Part shown: positions 28,177-37,441 of the stretch, piece after piece | Layout of the letters: each line of letters begins with the position of its first letter | Numbering within the stretch: the first letter of the stretch is position 1 | Assembly (NCBI GenBank): GCA_010084195.1 | Contig: RGPS01000003.1 | Span: 24,611-88,610, forward strand | Direction of reading: 5' to 3' | Length of the DNA stretch: 64,000 nucleotides | From: Terriglobia bacterium | Lineage (GTDB): Bacteria; Acidobacteriota; Terriglobia; Bryobacterales; Bryobacteraceae | Translations under genes and position numbers: made by a program | Notes under the pieces: model-generated | What the model was told of the DNA's origin: nothing | Seen by the model: the letters and a program-made list of their open reading frames with translations, nothing else | Database searches by the model: none

Positions 28177-28929
28177 CTATGCGTCGAAGTTGACTACAGC
28201 CGCAAAAGAATCGGCCTTGAGGCTGGCACCGCCGACCAGGGCGCCGTCAATTTCCTCTTCTGCCATCAGGACCTTCACATTGCCCGGGTTCACGCTGCCG
28301 CCGTAGAGGATACGGACTGACGCTGCCGCATCGGCACCGAACTTATCAGCAGCCAGCTGGCGGATGGTGCGGTGCGCGGCTGCAGCCATTTCCGGCGTCG
28401 CCACCTTGCCGGTGCCAATGGCCCAGACAGGCTCATAGGCGATGACGGATTTTGCGAACTGTTCAGCCGTGAGGCCCGCGATACCGCCATCAAACTGTTC
28501 GGTCAGAACTTCATCTGTACGATTTCCTTCGCGCTCGGCCAGAGTTTCACCAACACAGATAATCGGCGTCAGGCCGTGTTCGAGCGCCGCCTGCGTGCGC
28601 TGCAGGACAGTGGCGTCCGTTTCCCCAAAGTACTGGCGGCGTTCGGAATGGCCGACGATCACCCAGGCGCAGCCGGCAGCCTTCAACATAGGTCCTGAAA
28701 CTTCGCCGGTAAAAGCACCTTCTGTGCCCCAGTAGATGTTCTGGGCGCCGATGCCGACATTGGAACCGGCAGTTTCTTCAACGGCTGCCGCGATATCAAC
28801 CAGCGGAGGGCAAATGACGATGTCATTGGAAGAGGCCGCAACCAGGGGATTAAAAGCCTGAAAGAAGGCACGTGTCTCGGTCGGGTTCTTGAACATCTTC
28901 CAGTTCCCGGCCAGTAATGGTTTTCTCAT
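28177..28929 (-). CDS. tpiA: Triosephosphate isomerase
   Basis: Interconverts glyceraldehyde-3-phosphate and dihydroxyacetone phosphate. Catalytic residues are in place: K11 in NWKMFK, H94 in VGHSERR and E166 in AYEPVWAIGTGK. The phosphate-binding GGSVNPGN segment is near the C terminus. At 250 residues it has full length. Its start overlaps the deoB stop by ATGA, placing it second in a coupled deoB-tpiA pair, so nucleoside-derived pentose phosphates and triose flux would be expressed together. Confidence 0.96.
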   Translation of the reverse strand: MRKPLLAGNWKMFKNPTETRAFFQAFNPLVAASSNDIVICPPLVDIAAAVEETAGSNVGIGAQNIYWGTEGAFTGEVSGPMLKAAGCAWVIVGHSERRQYFGETDATVLQRTQAALEHGLTPIICVGETLAEREGNRTDEVLTEQFDGGIAGLTAEQFAKSVIAYEPVWAIGTGKVATPEMAAAAHRTIRQLAADKFGADAAASVRILYGGSVNPGNVKVLMAEEEIDGALVGGASLKADSFAAVVNFDA

Positions 28930-30095
28930 AATAGTTCGTGTAAAAAGCTCGTACCTTTCACGATCGAGGTCCCGAAATTCTCGGCGATCGTTTGTCCCAT
29001 GTCGCTCAGGGTTGCCCGCAGGCCAAGGTCCACGCCATGGCGCGCCTTTGGCCCGAAAGCGATCAAGGGCGTGTATTCACGGCTGTGATCGGTGGAAGGT
29101 GTTGTCGGGTCGCAACCATGGTCGGCGGTCAGCATCACCAGATCATCCGGCCCCAGTGCTGCCTCCAACGTTGGCAACCACGCATCGAACTCCTCCAGGG
29201 CGGCCCCATAACCTTCGACATCATTCCGATGTCCAAAAAGCTGATCAAAATCGACGAGGTTGACGTAAATAACGCCCTCGGGTGCCTCGGTCATCGCTGT
29301 CAGCGTCTTCGCCATACCTTCGGCGTTGCTCCTGGTCTTGACGTGCTCCCCGATCCCATGCCCCACGAAGACATCGAAGATCTTGCCGACGCTGTAAACC
29401 GGGACTCCTTTGTCAGACAACTGGTCCAGCAGCATGCCGGCAGGGGGAGGAACCGCATAATCATGTCGGTTCGATGTCCGCTTGAAGCTGCCGGGCTCGC
29501 CTTCGAAGGGTCTGGCGATCACACGACCTACTTCATAAGGACCAGCCAGAAGTTCCCTGGCAATTTCGCAAATTCGATAAAGCTCCCAGAGCGGGATCGT
29601 TTCTTCATGCGCGGCCACCTGGAACACACTGTCAGCCGACGTATAGATGATGGGCGACCCGGTCTCCATATGGAGTTCGCCCAGTTCGGTAATGATCTCG
29701 GTGCCGGATGCAGCCTTGTTCCCCAGGGTGGACCGTCCGATACGATCCTCAAACGGCTTTATGATCTCGGGTGGAAAGCCGTTCGGGAATAGCGGAAAAG
29801 GCTTATCCAGGTGGATGCCTACCATCTCCCAATGTCCCGTAGTGGTGTCTTTACCCGGCGACGCCAGAGTACACCGTCCAAACGAACCCTCCGGGTGATC
29901 GGCTGCCGGTAACTCCGGAATCGGCTTCAGGTTGCCGAGCCCCAGACGACAGAGATTCGGCAATTTCAAACCACGGAGCCTGGCAATATTGCCCAGCGTG
30001 TCGCTGCCCAGGTCGCCATAGGCTGCGGCGTCGGGCATCTCACCCACCCCCACACTGTCGAGAACTATCCAAACAACTCGCTTAAAGACGGGCAA
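28926..30095 (-). CDS. deoB: Phosphopentomutase
   Basis: Interconverts (deoxy)ribose-1-phosphate and -5-phosphate in nucleoside salvage. It belongs to the alkaline phosphatase superfamily; visible are the N-terminal VWIVLDSVGVGEMPDA metal site, GKDTTTGHWEM with the phosphorylated threonine region, and the C-terminal TADHGCDPTTPSTDHSREYTPL metal site. The start chosen is TTG 30095 (PVFKRVVWIVL...), giving 389 residues as in known DeoB. The frame stays open far upstream, but that part is antisense to the TonB receptor gene and unlike DeoB. No purine phosphorylase gene is adjacent. Confidence 0.92.
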   Translation of the reverse strand: MPVFKRVVWIVLDSVGVGEMPDAAAYGDLGSDTLGNIARLRGLKLPNLCRLGLGNLKPIPELPAADHPEGSFGRCTLASPGKDTTTGHWEMVGIHLDKPFPLFPNGFPPEIIKPFEDRIGRSTLGNKAASGTEIITELGELHMETGSPIIYTSADSVFQVAAHEETIPLWELYRICEIARELLAGPYEVGRVIARPFEGEPGSFKRTSNRHDYAVPPPAGMLLDQLSDKGVPVYSVGKIFDVFVGHGIGEHVKTRSNAEGMAKTLTAMTEAPEGVIYVNLVDFDQLFGHRNDVEGYGAALEEFDAWLPTLEAALGPDDLVMLTADHGCDPTTPSTDHSREYTPLIAFGPKARHGVDLGLRATLSDMGQTIAENFGTSIVKGTSFLHELL

Positions 30096-30176
30096 GTCAC
30101 CAATGTACCAATATGGGAAGCAATCCCCAAAGCTGCCCATCCACTTGTGATAGCGTATCCCAGAGAGGGTCTCTTC

Positions 30177-33100
30177 ATGAAAATCAAAAATCTGGCACTT
30201 TGCCTGTGCCTGATCGCCTTTAACGTTTTCGCGCAGAATGAGCGCGGGAGTATCAGTGGTCTGTTGACCGACCAAACGGGAGCGGCCGTCGCCAGTGCTG
30301 CGCTCTCTATCACGCAGACTGCCACCAATGCGATCACAAGAACCGTCTCGAACGCCTCGGGCGAGTACTCTGCCCCGAACCTGGTACCCGGCACCTATCG
30401 GATCGACGTGTCCATGGCCGGCTTCAAACACTTCGTCCAGCAGAATGTGACGGTTTCGGCTGGCGGTACGGTGCGAATCGACGTGGTGCTGCAGCTTGGA
30501 CAGGTATCGGAATCAGTGGAGGTAACGACAACCGCCGCGGCCATTCAAACCGAGAATGCCAAGGTTTCCACCACGGTTCAGAACAAAATGGTGGACCAAC
30601 TCCCGCTCGTCGTGGGTGGTGCGATGCGGAGTCCTTTTAACCTGGTTGCCGTGGCCGCAGAAGCTCGAGGCGATGGCCAGCGACTCTCCGTGGGCGGCGG
30701 CCAGGCGGCACAGTGGGATGCCACCCTGGACGGCCACTCGGTCGGCACCAATCGCTCCGGCGACACAGCAGAAGCGGCCCTGAATACCCCTTCTGTGGAA
30801 TCGCTCACGGAGTTTTCAGTCGATACCAACGGCTTCAAGGCCGAATACGGCCAGGCGGGCGGTGGCGTCATGACCTTCGCCTCGAAGTCCGGTACCAATC
30901 AGTTCCATGGCTCCGCGTATGATTTCCTGCGCAACGATGCGATGGACGCAAGGAACTTCTTCGCCGCAAAGCGCTCCATATACCGCCAGAACGACTACGG
31001 ATTTACCGCCGCCGGTCCCGTAGTGATTCCCCGGCTTTACAACGGCAGGGATAAGACCTTCTTCTTTGTCTCTTACGAAGGCTTCCGCAACCGTGTCGGG
31101 GCCAATGACACAATCCTCTCCGTCCCCACACCGGAAATGTACACGGGTGATTTCAGCAAGTGGGTAGACCAGACCAACAAGCCAATCACCGTATACAATC
31201 CCAACACGACCCGGGCCTCCGGTACCGGCTCCATTCGGGATCCGTACCCCGGCAACATCATTCCGGCCAGCCAGTTCTCTGCCACCGCAGTTTCCATCGC
31301 TTCCTTTGGTAAGGCCGTTACCCCCAACCGTGGTTTTGCGCCGGGCACCAGTGGCTACGTCCGCAATAATTATCTGGTTTCGGGCGGCACCCAGATCACC
31401 CCCACGGACAAAATCTCCGTCAAGGGTGACCAGATCATCGGGAGTCGTCAACGTGCCAGCATCCTCTGGAACACAACTGAATTTCGCAATAAGCCCGGTC
31501 CGGCGGGTGCGCCTGGCCTGCCGCAGCCCCTCTGGAACGGTCAGATTCAAGCTTGGGATACGGAAGCTTTTCGGCTGGCCCATGACTTTACCGTCTCCCC
31601 CAACATGGTGAACCACCTTTCCTTCGCGAAGAATACCTTCACCAAGAACAGTTTCTCGGCCAATGTGGATCAGAACTGGAGCAGCAAGGTTTGCATCAAG
31701 AACGTAGTTGACTGCAACCAGAATTTCCCCAGCATCAACTTCACGGAATTTACCGGTTGGGGGGGCGCTTCCTACAACGGGACCAACCAGCCTGGCTGGG
31801 GTCTGAAGGATGACCTGAGCTATATCCGCGGAAAACATACCCTGAAGTTTGGATTTTCGTTCCAGGATCAACATGCCGACGGCTTCGGTCAGCAGGATAT
31901 TGCGGGGCGGGCCGATTTCAGCTTCCAGAGCACTAGCATCCCCGGCAATACCTCTTTCCCGAACAGCGGTGGAAGCTCCTTCGCCTCCTTCCTCACCGGC
32001 CAGGCCTTCCTCGGTCGCACCGAAACTATTCGCAACGTAACCCAACGCTTTCCCTATTACGGTCTCTACGCGCAGGATGACTTCCGCATCACCCGGAAGC
32101 TGATCATCAACTTCGGGCTCCGGTTCGACCTGACCATGCCACCCACCAATGCGAAGGACGAATACTCCGACTTCAATCCCACCAGATCAAATCCTGCCGC
32201 CGGCAATATCCCCGGAGCTCTGTGGTTTGCCGGTAATGGTGCTGGTCGCGAGGGCAAACGGAGCCTCGTTCCCGGCTGGTACGGCGGCTGGGGTCCGCGC
32301 ATCGGACTTGCGTACACCCTGAATGACAAAACCACCATCCGCGCCGGCTTTGGACGGTCGTTTTCCCGCGTCACTGCTGTCCAGGGAAGCGGACACTTCG
32401 CCGGCTTCATTGGCCAGTACCAGTTCAACAATGGTTCCCAGGGTGTCTCCCCAACCTTCCTGCTCGACCAGGGTCTGCCCGCCTACACGCTGCCGCCCTC
32501 GATTAACCCAGGCTTTTCCAACGGCAATACTGTTGATTACTGGAATGGGCAGGATGCCACCCGGGCTCCCGAGAGTCTGTCCTGGACTCTGACAATCCAG
32601 CGCCAGCTCTCGCCCAACATGACGATGGAAATCGGCTACAACGCCAGCGCCGGTGTCCACCTGCAGACAGGCCTGCAGAATCTGAATCAGGTGCCAACCA
32701 AAGTGATGAACGACATGATCGCGAAGTTCGGCACCACCCAGGCGCTCGCGATTCTCCGTTCCGACATCACGTCGGCCACCGCATCTGGTGCCGGGTACCG
32801 GGAACCGTTCGCCGGCTTCAAGGCGCTGTGGGGTGGTTCTGCGACTGTGGCGCAGTCGCTTCGCCCCTTTCCCCAGTATTCATCCATCAACACCGGCGTT
32901 CAGAATGGCGACAAGAGCGGCCATTCCACGTACCACGCCGCAGTGCTCAAAATTGATCGCCGCCTGAGCCGGGGCCTGACTTTCCAGTCGAGCTACGTTT
33001 TCTCGAAAATCCTGACTGACTCCGACACCTACTTTGCAACCGGCGCCACCACGCAGGATCAATACAACCGTGGTCTCGAAAAATCAATCGGCCAGAATGA

Positions 33101-33659
33101 CCAGACGCACGCGATCAAGTTCTCCAGCATCTACGACCTGCCATTCGGCAAGGGCGGACGCTGGATGACTACGGGCTTCCTGAGCAAGGTGACTGGGGGC
33201 TGGAGAATCGCCGGAATTCAGGTCTATAGCAGTGGCACGCCCATTGCGCTAACCCGCAACAACGCGTTGCCGATCTTCAACACCAGCACACGTCCCCAGG
33301 TTGACTCCTACGACAACTGGCGTGCACCGCTCGTCGGGGAGAGCTTTGATCCGGCCGTTGACCGCTTTTTGAAACCAGCCAGTCAGTTCCCGGTCCAGCC
33401 AATCGGCTTCGGCAACGCAACCCGCTTCAACCCCAAGGTCCGTTCCTTCTGGGGACAGCAGGAAAATGTGAGCATCGCCCGCACCTTCTCCGTTACAGAA
33501 AAGATCCGGATGGATATTCGCGCGGAAGCCTTCAACATCTTCAATCGGGTCATCTTCGGTACCGGTTCCACCAGCCTGAATGCCGGCAACTTCGGTATTG
33601 TAACCAACACCTCGAATGACCCCCGCCAGATGCAGCTGGGCTTGAAACTGTACTGGTAG
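30177..33659 (+). CDS. TonB-dependent receptor with N-terminal carboxypeptidase-regulatory domain
   Basis: A large outer membrane beta-barrel of 1160 residues. It has a signal peptide (about 1-20, ending VFAQ), a beta-sandwich regulatory domain (GSISGLLTDQTGAAVASAALSI and on to about 110), a plug with VVGGAMRSPFNLV-like text, and a long barrel ending in LGLKLYW with an aromatic C-terminal residue. A good ribosome-binding site (GAGAGGG) precedes ATG 30177. Such acidobacterial OmpA/CirA-like receptors are thought to import oligosaccharides or other large ligands. No TonB box can be assigned with confidence. It is divergent from deoB; a stable hairpin follows. Confidence 0.9.
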   Translation: MKIKNLALCLCLIAFNVFAQNERGSISGLLTDQTGAAVASAALSITQTATNAITRTVSNASGEYSAPNLVPGTYRIDVSMAGFKHFVQQNVTVSAGGTVRIDVVLQLGQVSESVEVTTTAAAIQTENAKVSTTVQNKMVDQLPLVVGGAMRSPFNLVAVAAEARGDGQRLSVGGGQAAQWDATLDGHSVGTNRSGDTAEAALNTPSVESLTEFSVDTNGFKAEYGQAGGGVMTFASKSGTNQFHGSAYDFLRNDAMDARNFFAAKRSIYRQNDYGFTAAGPVVIPRLYNGRDKTFFFVSYEGFRNRVGANDTILSVPTPEMYTGDFSKWVDQTNKPITVYNPNTTRASGTGSIRDPYPGNIIPASQFSATAVSIASFGKAVTPNRGFAPGTSGYVRNNYLVSGGTQITPTDKISVKGDQIIGSRQRASILWNTTEFRNKPGPAGAPGLPQPLWNGQIQAWDTEAFRLAHDFTVSPNMVNHLSFAKNTFTKNSFSANVDQNWSSKVCIKNVVDCNQNFPSINFTEFTGWGGASYNGTNQPGWGLKDDLSYIRGKHTLKFGFSFQDQHADGFGQQDIAGRADFSFQSTSIPGNTSFPNSGGSSFASFLTGQAFLGRTETIRNVTQRFPYYGLYAQDDFRITRKLIINFGLRFDLTMPPTNAKDEYSDFNPTRSNPAAGNIPGALWFAGNGAGREGKRSLVPGWYGGWGPRIGLAYTLNDKTTIRAGFGRSFSRVTAVQGSGHFAGFIGQYQFNNGSQGVSPTFLLDQGLPAYTLPPSINPGFSNGNTVDYWNGQDATRAPESLSWTLTIQRQLSPNMTMEIGYNASAGVHLQTGLQNLNQVPTKVMNDMIAKFGTTQALAILRSDITSATASGAGYREPFAGFKALWGGSATVAQSLRPFPQYSSINTGVQNGDKSGHSTYHAAVLKIDRRLSRGLTFQSSYVFSKILTDSDTYFATGATTQDQYNRGLEKSIGQNDQTHAIKFSSIYDLPFGKGGRWMTTGFLSKVTGGWRIAGIQVYSSGTPIALTRNNALPIFNTSTRPQVDSYDNWRAPLVGESFDPAVDRFLKPASQFPVQPIGFGNATRFNPKVRSFWGQQENVSIARTFSVTEKIRMDIRAEAFNIFNRVIFGTGSTSLNAGNFGIVTNTSNDPRQMQLGLKLYW

Positions 33660-33677
33660 TAACATCCTCCCCAGCCG

Positions 33678-33707
33678 TTCCGGGGGCGTCGCCACGAGCC
33701 CCCGGAA
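33678..33707 (+). terminator. Hairpin after the TonB receptor gene
   Basis: A perfect 10-bp stem, TTCCGGGGGC / GCCCCCGGAA, with a 10-nt loop, 18 bases past the stop. The following bases (GTCTCATAAAA) lack a T-tract, so termination may be weak or factor-dependent. Confidence 0.55.
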
Positions 33708-33816
33708 GTCTCATAAAATACAGTACCTTTAATAGTTCCGCCGGGTTAAGAATTGGTTAGAACCGAGTGTTATACTTACGTTGCCTGGGTGACCGCTTCA
33801 CGGCCGCAACATTTTG

Positions 33817-35397
33817 ATGTCGCCATGGTTAGGAATGGAGGCTATCAGTATCCGCGTACATCTTGTAAATCCGAGTGACATGTCCTTCGGGACAGCCGTC
33901 ATCACGCCACGCTGGCTCTATGTGCTGGCGGCGGCGACACCAGAGCAGTTTGGCGATCCCGTAATCTGGGACGAAACCCTCGAACTCATTGATCTGACCC
34001 AAATCCTGGCGGGCGATATTGTCGGCATTGGGATGCACACGGGGAACGCCTTGCGTGGTTACGCGCTCGGCCGGGAACTGAATGCCAAGGGCGCAACCGT
34101 GGTGTTCGGCGGCATTCACCCGACACTGTATCCGGAAGAAGCCCTCGAAATCGGTGGTGCCCATGCCGTAGTCAAGGGTGACGGCGACCTCATCTGGGGC
34201 GATGTCCTTCGGGACGCTGTCGCGGGTTCACTGGGTCGTATTTACGACGGTGGCCGTGTCGGTGCCGAAGACTTCAAACAGGCACGTTGGGATCTGATGC
34301 CGGATAACGCCTACATGTGGGCGTCCGTGCAAACCGTTCGCGGCTGTCCCAAGCACTGCTCGTTCTGCTCAGTATGGCGCACAGACGGCCAAAAGCCGCG
34401 GCAGCGCTCTACAGATGCCGTCATCGAAGAAGTGGTTCAACTGCGGCGCAAGGGTTTCCGCTTTATCGCCCTCGCCGATGACAACTTCTATCCGGTTTCT
34501 CTCACCGACATCAAACTGGCCGAACGCCAAAAGAACGACGCCCGCGTTGAGCTGTTGAAAGCAACCCGCGCCGAACGTTTTGAGCTGATGGAACAGATGG
34601 CCAAACTGCCCAAGGACATGGTCTTCTTCACGCAGATCACCATGGAGGCAGCCGAAGATACCGACTTCCTCGACGCCATGCGTAATGCCAACATCAAGGG
34701 TGCGCTGGTAGGCATCGAAGCGGTCACCCCCGCAGGTCTGAAGGACGTCTACAAGGACTTCAACGCTACCGGCGATGAACTCATCAAGCGTCTCCAGGTT
34801 TTCAAAACTCACGGCGTACACGTTTTGGGTTCGTTTATTTTTGGCTTGCCCAGCGACCGCGAAAATACTTTCGACGCCACCTGTGAACTTGCAGAAAAGG
34901 CCGGAGTTACCTTCGCTCAGTTCGTCATGCTGACGCCCTTCGCAGGGACTGTGGATTTCGAGCACTGGGAAAAGGCTTTCAAAGGCGAGCCGCCCACAGT
35001 GAACGGTGTCCCGCTGACCCGCTATTGGCTGATCCCGCAGGAAGATCGCCCCAAGATGTTCATGAAGCATCCGACCATGGAGTCGGACGATATGCGGCAG
35101 AGAACCCAGGGCGTCTGGGATCGCTTCTACAACTTCAGCAATATCTGGAAGCGTTCCGGCTGTGTCAAAAGCCTGAAGTCGCGCCTGATGTTCGTGCTGA
35201 TTTCCAAGCTCTACCGCGCCATGTACGCCAGCACGGGAATCGCAACGGACTCTGCCCGCAAGGCCAAGGCCAATAGTTGGGCCCGTCTGTTGCTGAAGCC
35301 GACCCGGCGTCTCTTCCAGGCTCCCCCTATGCCGGAACTCCAGATGCCGCACCCGGTTCGCCGCAAGAGCGACGAATTGCTTCGCGTCATCGGTTAG
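33817..35397 (+). CDS. B12-binding-domain radical SAM protein (HpnP-like class)
   Basis: A 526-residue enzyme with an N-terminal cobalamin-binding-like Rossmann part (about 10-130; VFGGIHPTLYPEEAL is typical). Next comes the radical SAM motif C177-x3-C181-x2-C184 (CPKHCSFC) and a C-terminal region rich in aromatic residues that may be a DUF4070-like domain. Enzymes of this build include hopanoid C-2 methylase HpnP and other class B methylases or cyclases. No hopanoid gene is adjacent, so the substrate is unknown. The start is uncertain: TTG 33814, ATG 33817 and ATG 33835 are all in frame. It sits in the same direction after the TonB receptor, about 156 bp away. Confidence 0.8.
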   Translation: MSPWLGMEAISIRVHLVNPSDMSFGTAVITPRWLYVLAAATPEQFGDPVIWDETLELIDLTQILAGDIVGIGMHTGNALRGYALGRELNAKGATVVFGGIHPTLYPEEALEIGGAHAVVKGDGDLIWGDVLRDAVAGSLGRIYDGGRVGAEDFKQARWDLMPDNAYMWASVQTVRGCPKHCSFCSVWRTDGQKPRQRSTDAVIEEVVQLRRKGFRFIALADDNFYPVSLTDIKLAERQKNDARVELLKATRAERFELMEQMAKLPKDMVFFTQITMEAAEDTDFLDAMRNANIKGALVGIEAVTPAGLKDVYKDFNATGDELIKRLQVFKTHGVHVLGSFIFGLPSDRENTFDATCELAEKAGVTFAQFVMLTPFAGTVDFEHWEKAFKGEPPTVNGVPLTRYWLIPQEDRPKMFMKHPTMESDDMRQRTQGVWDRFYNFSNIWKRSGCVKSLKSRLMFVLISKLYRAMYASTGIATDSARKAKANSWARLLLKPTRRLFQAPPMPELQMPHPVRRKSDELLRVIG

Positions 35398-35403
35398 AAC
35401 ACC

Positions 35404-35634
35404 ATGCACTCCCGCAGAACCCGTTGTCCCGATTGAGCCTCAGGGTTCCTTCAGAGCAACGGGAACTGCGGGAAGTGTGATGGAACCGGAATCAATACCA
35501 ACGTGAGTTCGATTCAACCAGAGTGCCCTTACTGCAAAGGCAGTGGCATCTGTGGGGAGTGCCAGGGAACCGGGCTCATTGGGTCGGACCCGGAAGATAC
35601 ACCCTTTATCCTCACTCTTTTCGGCCCGAAATAG
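35404..35634 (+). pseudogene. Small DnaJ-type zinc-finger protein interrupted by TGA at a cysteine position
   Basis: The frame from ATG 35404 to TAG 35632 encodes 76 codons with one internal TGA at codon 11. Before it: MHSRRTRCPD. After it: ASGFLQSNGNCGKCDGTG, then CPYCKGSG and CGECQGTG, the CxxCxGxG modules of DnaJ-like zinc fingers. The TGA falls exactly where the first CxxC needs its second cysteine (TGC or TGT), so either a one-base nonsense mutation or, less likely, selenocysteine insertion. It starts 6 bases after the radical SAM stop and was probably co-transcribed with it. It is outside any larger J-protein. Confidence 0.6.
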
Positions 35635-35706
35635 ACCGGGGTCGTACGTCTTCGCAGGCGGACTCTGCCATGCCCCTTGTCGGCGACGTACGGAGGATGT
35701 TTTTCG

Positions 35707-36249
35707 CTATTGCTTTTTCTGACCAGGTGCCAGAGAACTCGTTTCCCGGAGTGCATGATCAAGTTCGGCATTGTAAGGGGTCTTATCCCGTACAGGTTGG
35801 CGCAAGCCCAGAAAAAATCGCCAAGGGCTGGTAACTCGTAATTCCAGACTGCACAGGTCCGCCGACCAGTTCCAGGTCTCGATTTCGCTCCACCGAAAGA
35901 CCATAGAGCCTAAGTCGATGCCACCACGACAGATCACGCCCCCTTTACTCATCCGGCGAAGAAGTATTGCGCCGAGGAAGTAGAACAGCGCAATATCAAA
36001 ATCGGGGAGCGAAGTGACTACACCCTTGTTCATGGTCCAGAATCCATCCGCCGCCTTGAAAATGGCAAAGCCCAGGACGAACCGGGGAACCCATTTCGAG
36101 ATCCGCGACGGGAGACGGATCACTGCGGGCCCTAAATCAGCCGAGACCGCCCGAATTCGCGACGCAACGGCAGCGGCGGCCCCAACAATCAAAACGTCAA
36201 TCGCCAAACTAATCGCGTCAATTGTGCTCATGGACGTGGGCAGCATCAT
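35707..36249 (-). CDS. Hypothetical membrane protein
   Basis: About 180 residues. Two or three hydrophobic stretches (about residues 9-25, 51-67 and 84-96) precede a cytoplasmic-looking tail with GIDLGSMVFRWSEIETWNWSADLCSLELRV, resembling PH-like DUF5673-type domains in small membrane proteins. I do not recognise a specific function. The start is ATG 36249, which overlaps the PL5-like lyase stop (ATGA), so the two are translationally coupled, though nothing in the sequence links it to polysaccharide breakdown. Confidence 0.55.
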   Translation of the reverse strand: MMLPTSMSTIDAISLAIDVLIVGAAAAVASRIRAVSADLGPAVIRLPSRISKWVPRFVLGFAIFKAADGFWTMNKGVVTSLPDFDIALFYFLGAILLRRMSKGGVICRGGIDLGSMVFRWSEIETWNWSADLCSLELRVTSPWRFFLGLRQPVRDKTPYNAELDHALRETSSLAPGQKKQ

Positions 36250-37400
36250 GCGACCCACAACACGGGCTGACGGATGAAAAAATTGCGAACCACCTCGTCA
36301 ACCTCGGAATCAGCGGGTAACTTCTTCCAGACCTCCAGGTAATCGTTGCGCTGGTAAGCGAGAGCCCCGAAGAAAAGCGCTTCCTGGCGCATGGGCCACT
36401 GGTCGAAGTACATCACGTCGGGCTGACTCTTCCAGGTCTTCTTGTCCTCAATGTAAGGGAACATGTATTCGATGGCTTTGCGGACACTGCGCCCATCCGG
36501 AGTTTCAAACGTCCAGAGGTTGTCGCCCGTCTCAGAGATGATTTGAGCCAGCGTGGTGAGGGCCTCCAGGTTGAAGAGGCAATAGCCGTAGGGCTTGGTG
36601 CGCCGCAGTTCCTGAGGCTGGCTCCCATCGGGTTCAATCTGGCCAGGGAGAATTACCTTCTTAAATCGCTCAGCACAGAACGAGAGTAGTTCCCTGTTGC
36701 CCGTAAGCTTCGCAAATGCCGCCACCTGCATAAACCAGCACGTCGTGTGGTTATTCTTCGTATCGCGCTCTTCAATACCGTTCTTGCTGGTAGCCATCCA
36801 GTTGGCGTAGTCAGCGAACCACTGCTTCACTGCTGAGTCCTGCGATGAAGTCAAAGCCCCCGACTCTGCGATGAAGGGGACGGCCCGCGCAACCTCAACC
36901 AGGTGGATCGTATCGATCACGCCGGTTCCCCTCCCCGTGGTACGGCCCTGGATTGCCTGCGCATATTGGAGGTTGGGATTCATCCTGGTACCCTCCTCCA
37001 CGAACCAGGCTCGCAGGTGCGACGCCGCGTGGAGGGCGTACTTCTTGTCCCTCGTCAACTTCCACGCCGCGGCCAGAGCAGGAACCTGAACACTAAGTTT
37101 CATCAGAAACTGGCGATGCCGGACAAAATTATCCGGATTGGTCATGCCATCCCTCTGTACGTAAGGCCCGGCGGGCTTGGCCGGATCAGGCCACCAATAA
37201 TCGCCCTCTGAAAAGAAATCATGTGCGCCTCCGGCCGACCGTTTCGACTGCGCGGCGGTGACCGTAGCTGGCTTTTCAAGCAGATATCTTCGCGCACCTC
37301 GGAGCACGCGCACCCGGTCGAAGGAGGCAACATCAAACCGGGTTTCTGCTGAGGTGGTTGCCGCCCAAACACAAGTGCCAAGGAATGCTCGTCGATCCAT
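36246..37400 (-). CDS. Alginate lyase-family protein (PL5-like)
   Basis: A 384-residue protein with a Tat-like or Sec leader (MDRRAFLGTCVWAATTSA). The region KNNHTTCW (about 220-227) resembles the NNHxxW motif of the alpha/alpha-barrel alginate lyases, with the conserved YWWPDPAKP and QYAQAIQGRTTGRGTGVID segments upstream. The family cleaves uronate-containing polysaccharides by beta-elimination in the periplasm or outside the cell. It is divergent from a sulfatase and close to a deacetylase-SGNH fusion, suggesting a carbohydrate-degrading group. Its own substrate specificity cannot be read here. Confidence 0.8.
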   Translation of the reverse strand: MDRRAFLGTCVWAATTSAETRFDVASFDRVRVLRGARRYLLEKPATVTAAQSKRSAGGAHDFFSEGDYWWPDPAKPAGPYVQRDGMTNPDNFVRHRQFLMKLSVQVPALAAAWKLTRDKKYALHAASHLRAWFVEEGTRMNPNLQYAQAIQGRTTGRGTGVIDTIHLVEVARAVPFIAESGALTSSQDSAVKQWFADYANWMATSKNGIEERDTKNNHTTCWFMQVAAFAKLTGNRELLSFCAERFKKVILPGQIEPDGSQPQELRRTKPYGYCLFNLEALTTLAQIISETGDNLWTFETPDGRSVRKAIEYMFPYIEDKKTWKSQPDVMYFDQWPMRQEALFFGALAYQRNDYLEVWKKLPADSEVDEVVRNFFIRQPVLWVA

Positions 37401-37441
37401 AGTTCCCCCAGTGTAAACGTGCAGGAACTACACTGTCGGAG

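Noticed and set aside
30816..32045. A 409-codon open frame antisense to the TonB receptor
   Set aside because: The sense gene is continuous with a clear signal peptide and barrel end; the antisense frame has no domain.
35434..35466. A selenocysteine insertion element after the TGA
   Set aside because: The stem is only 5-7 bp with wobbles, and the loop has no G/GU apex. Not called as a feature; only mentioned in the finding.
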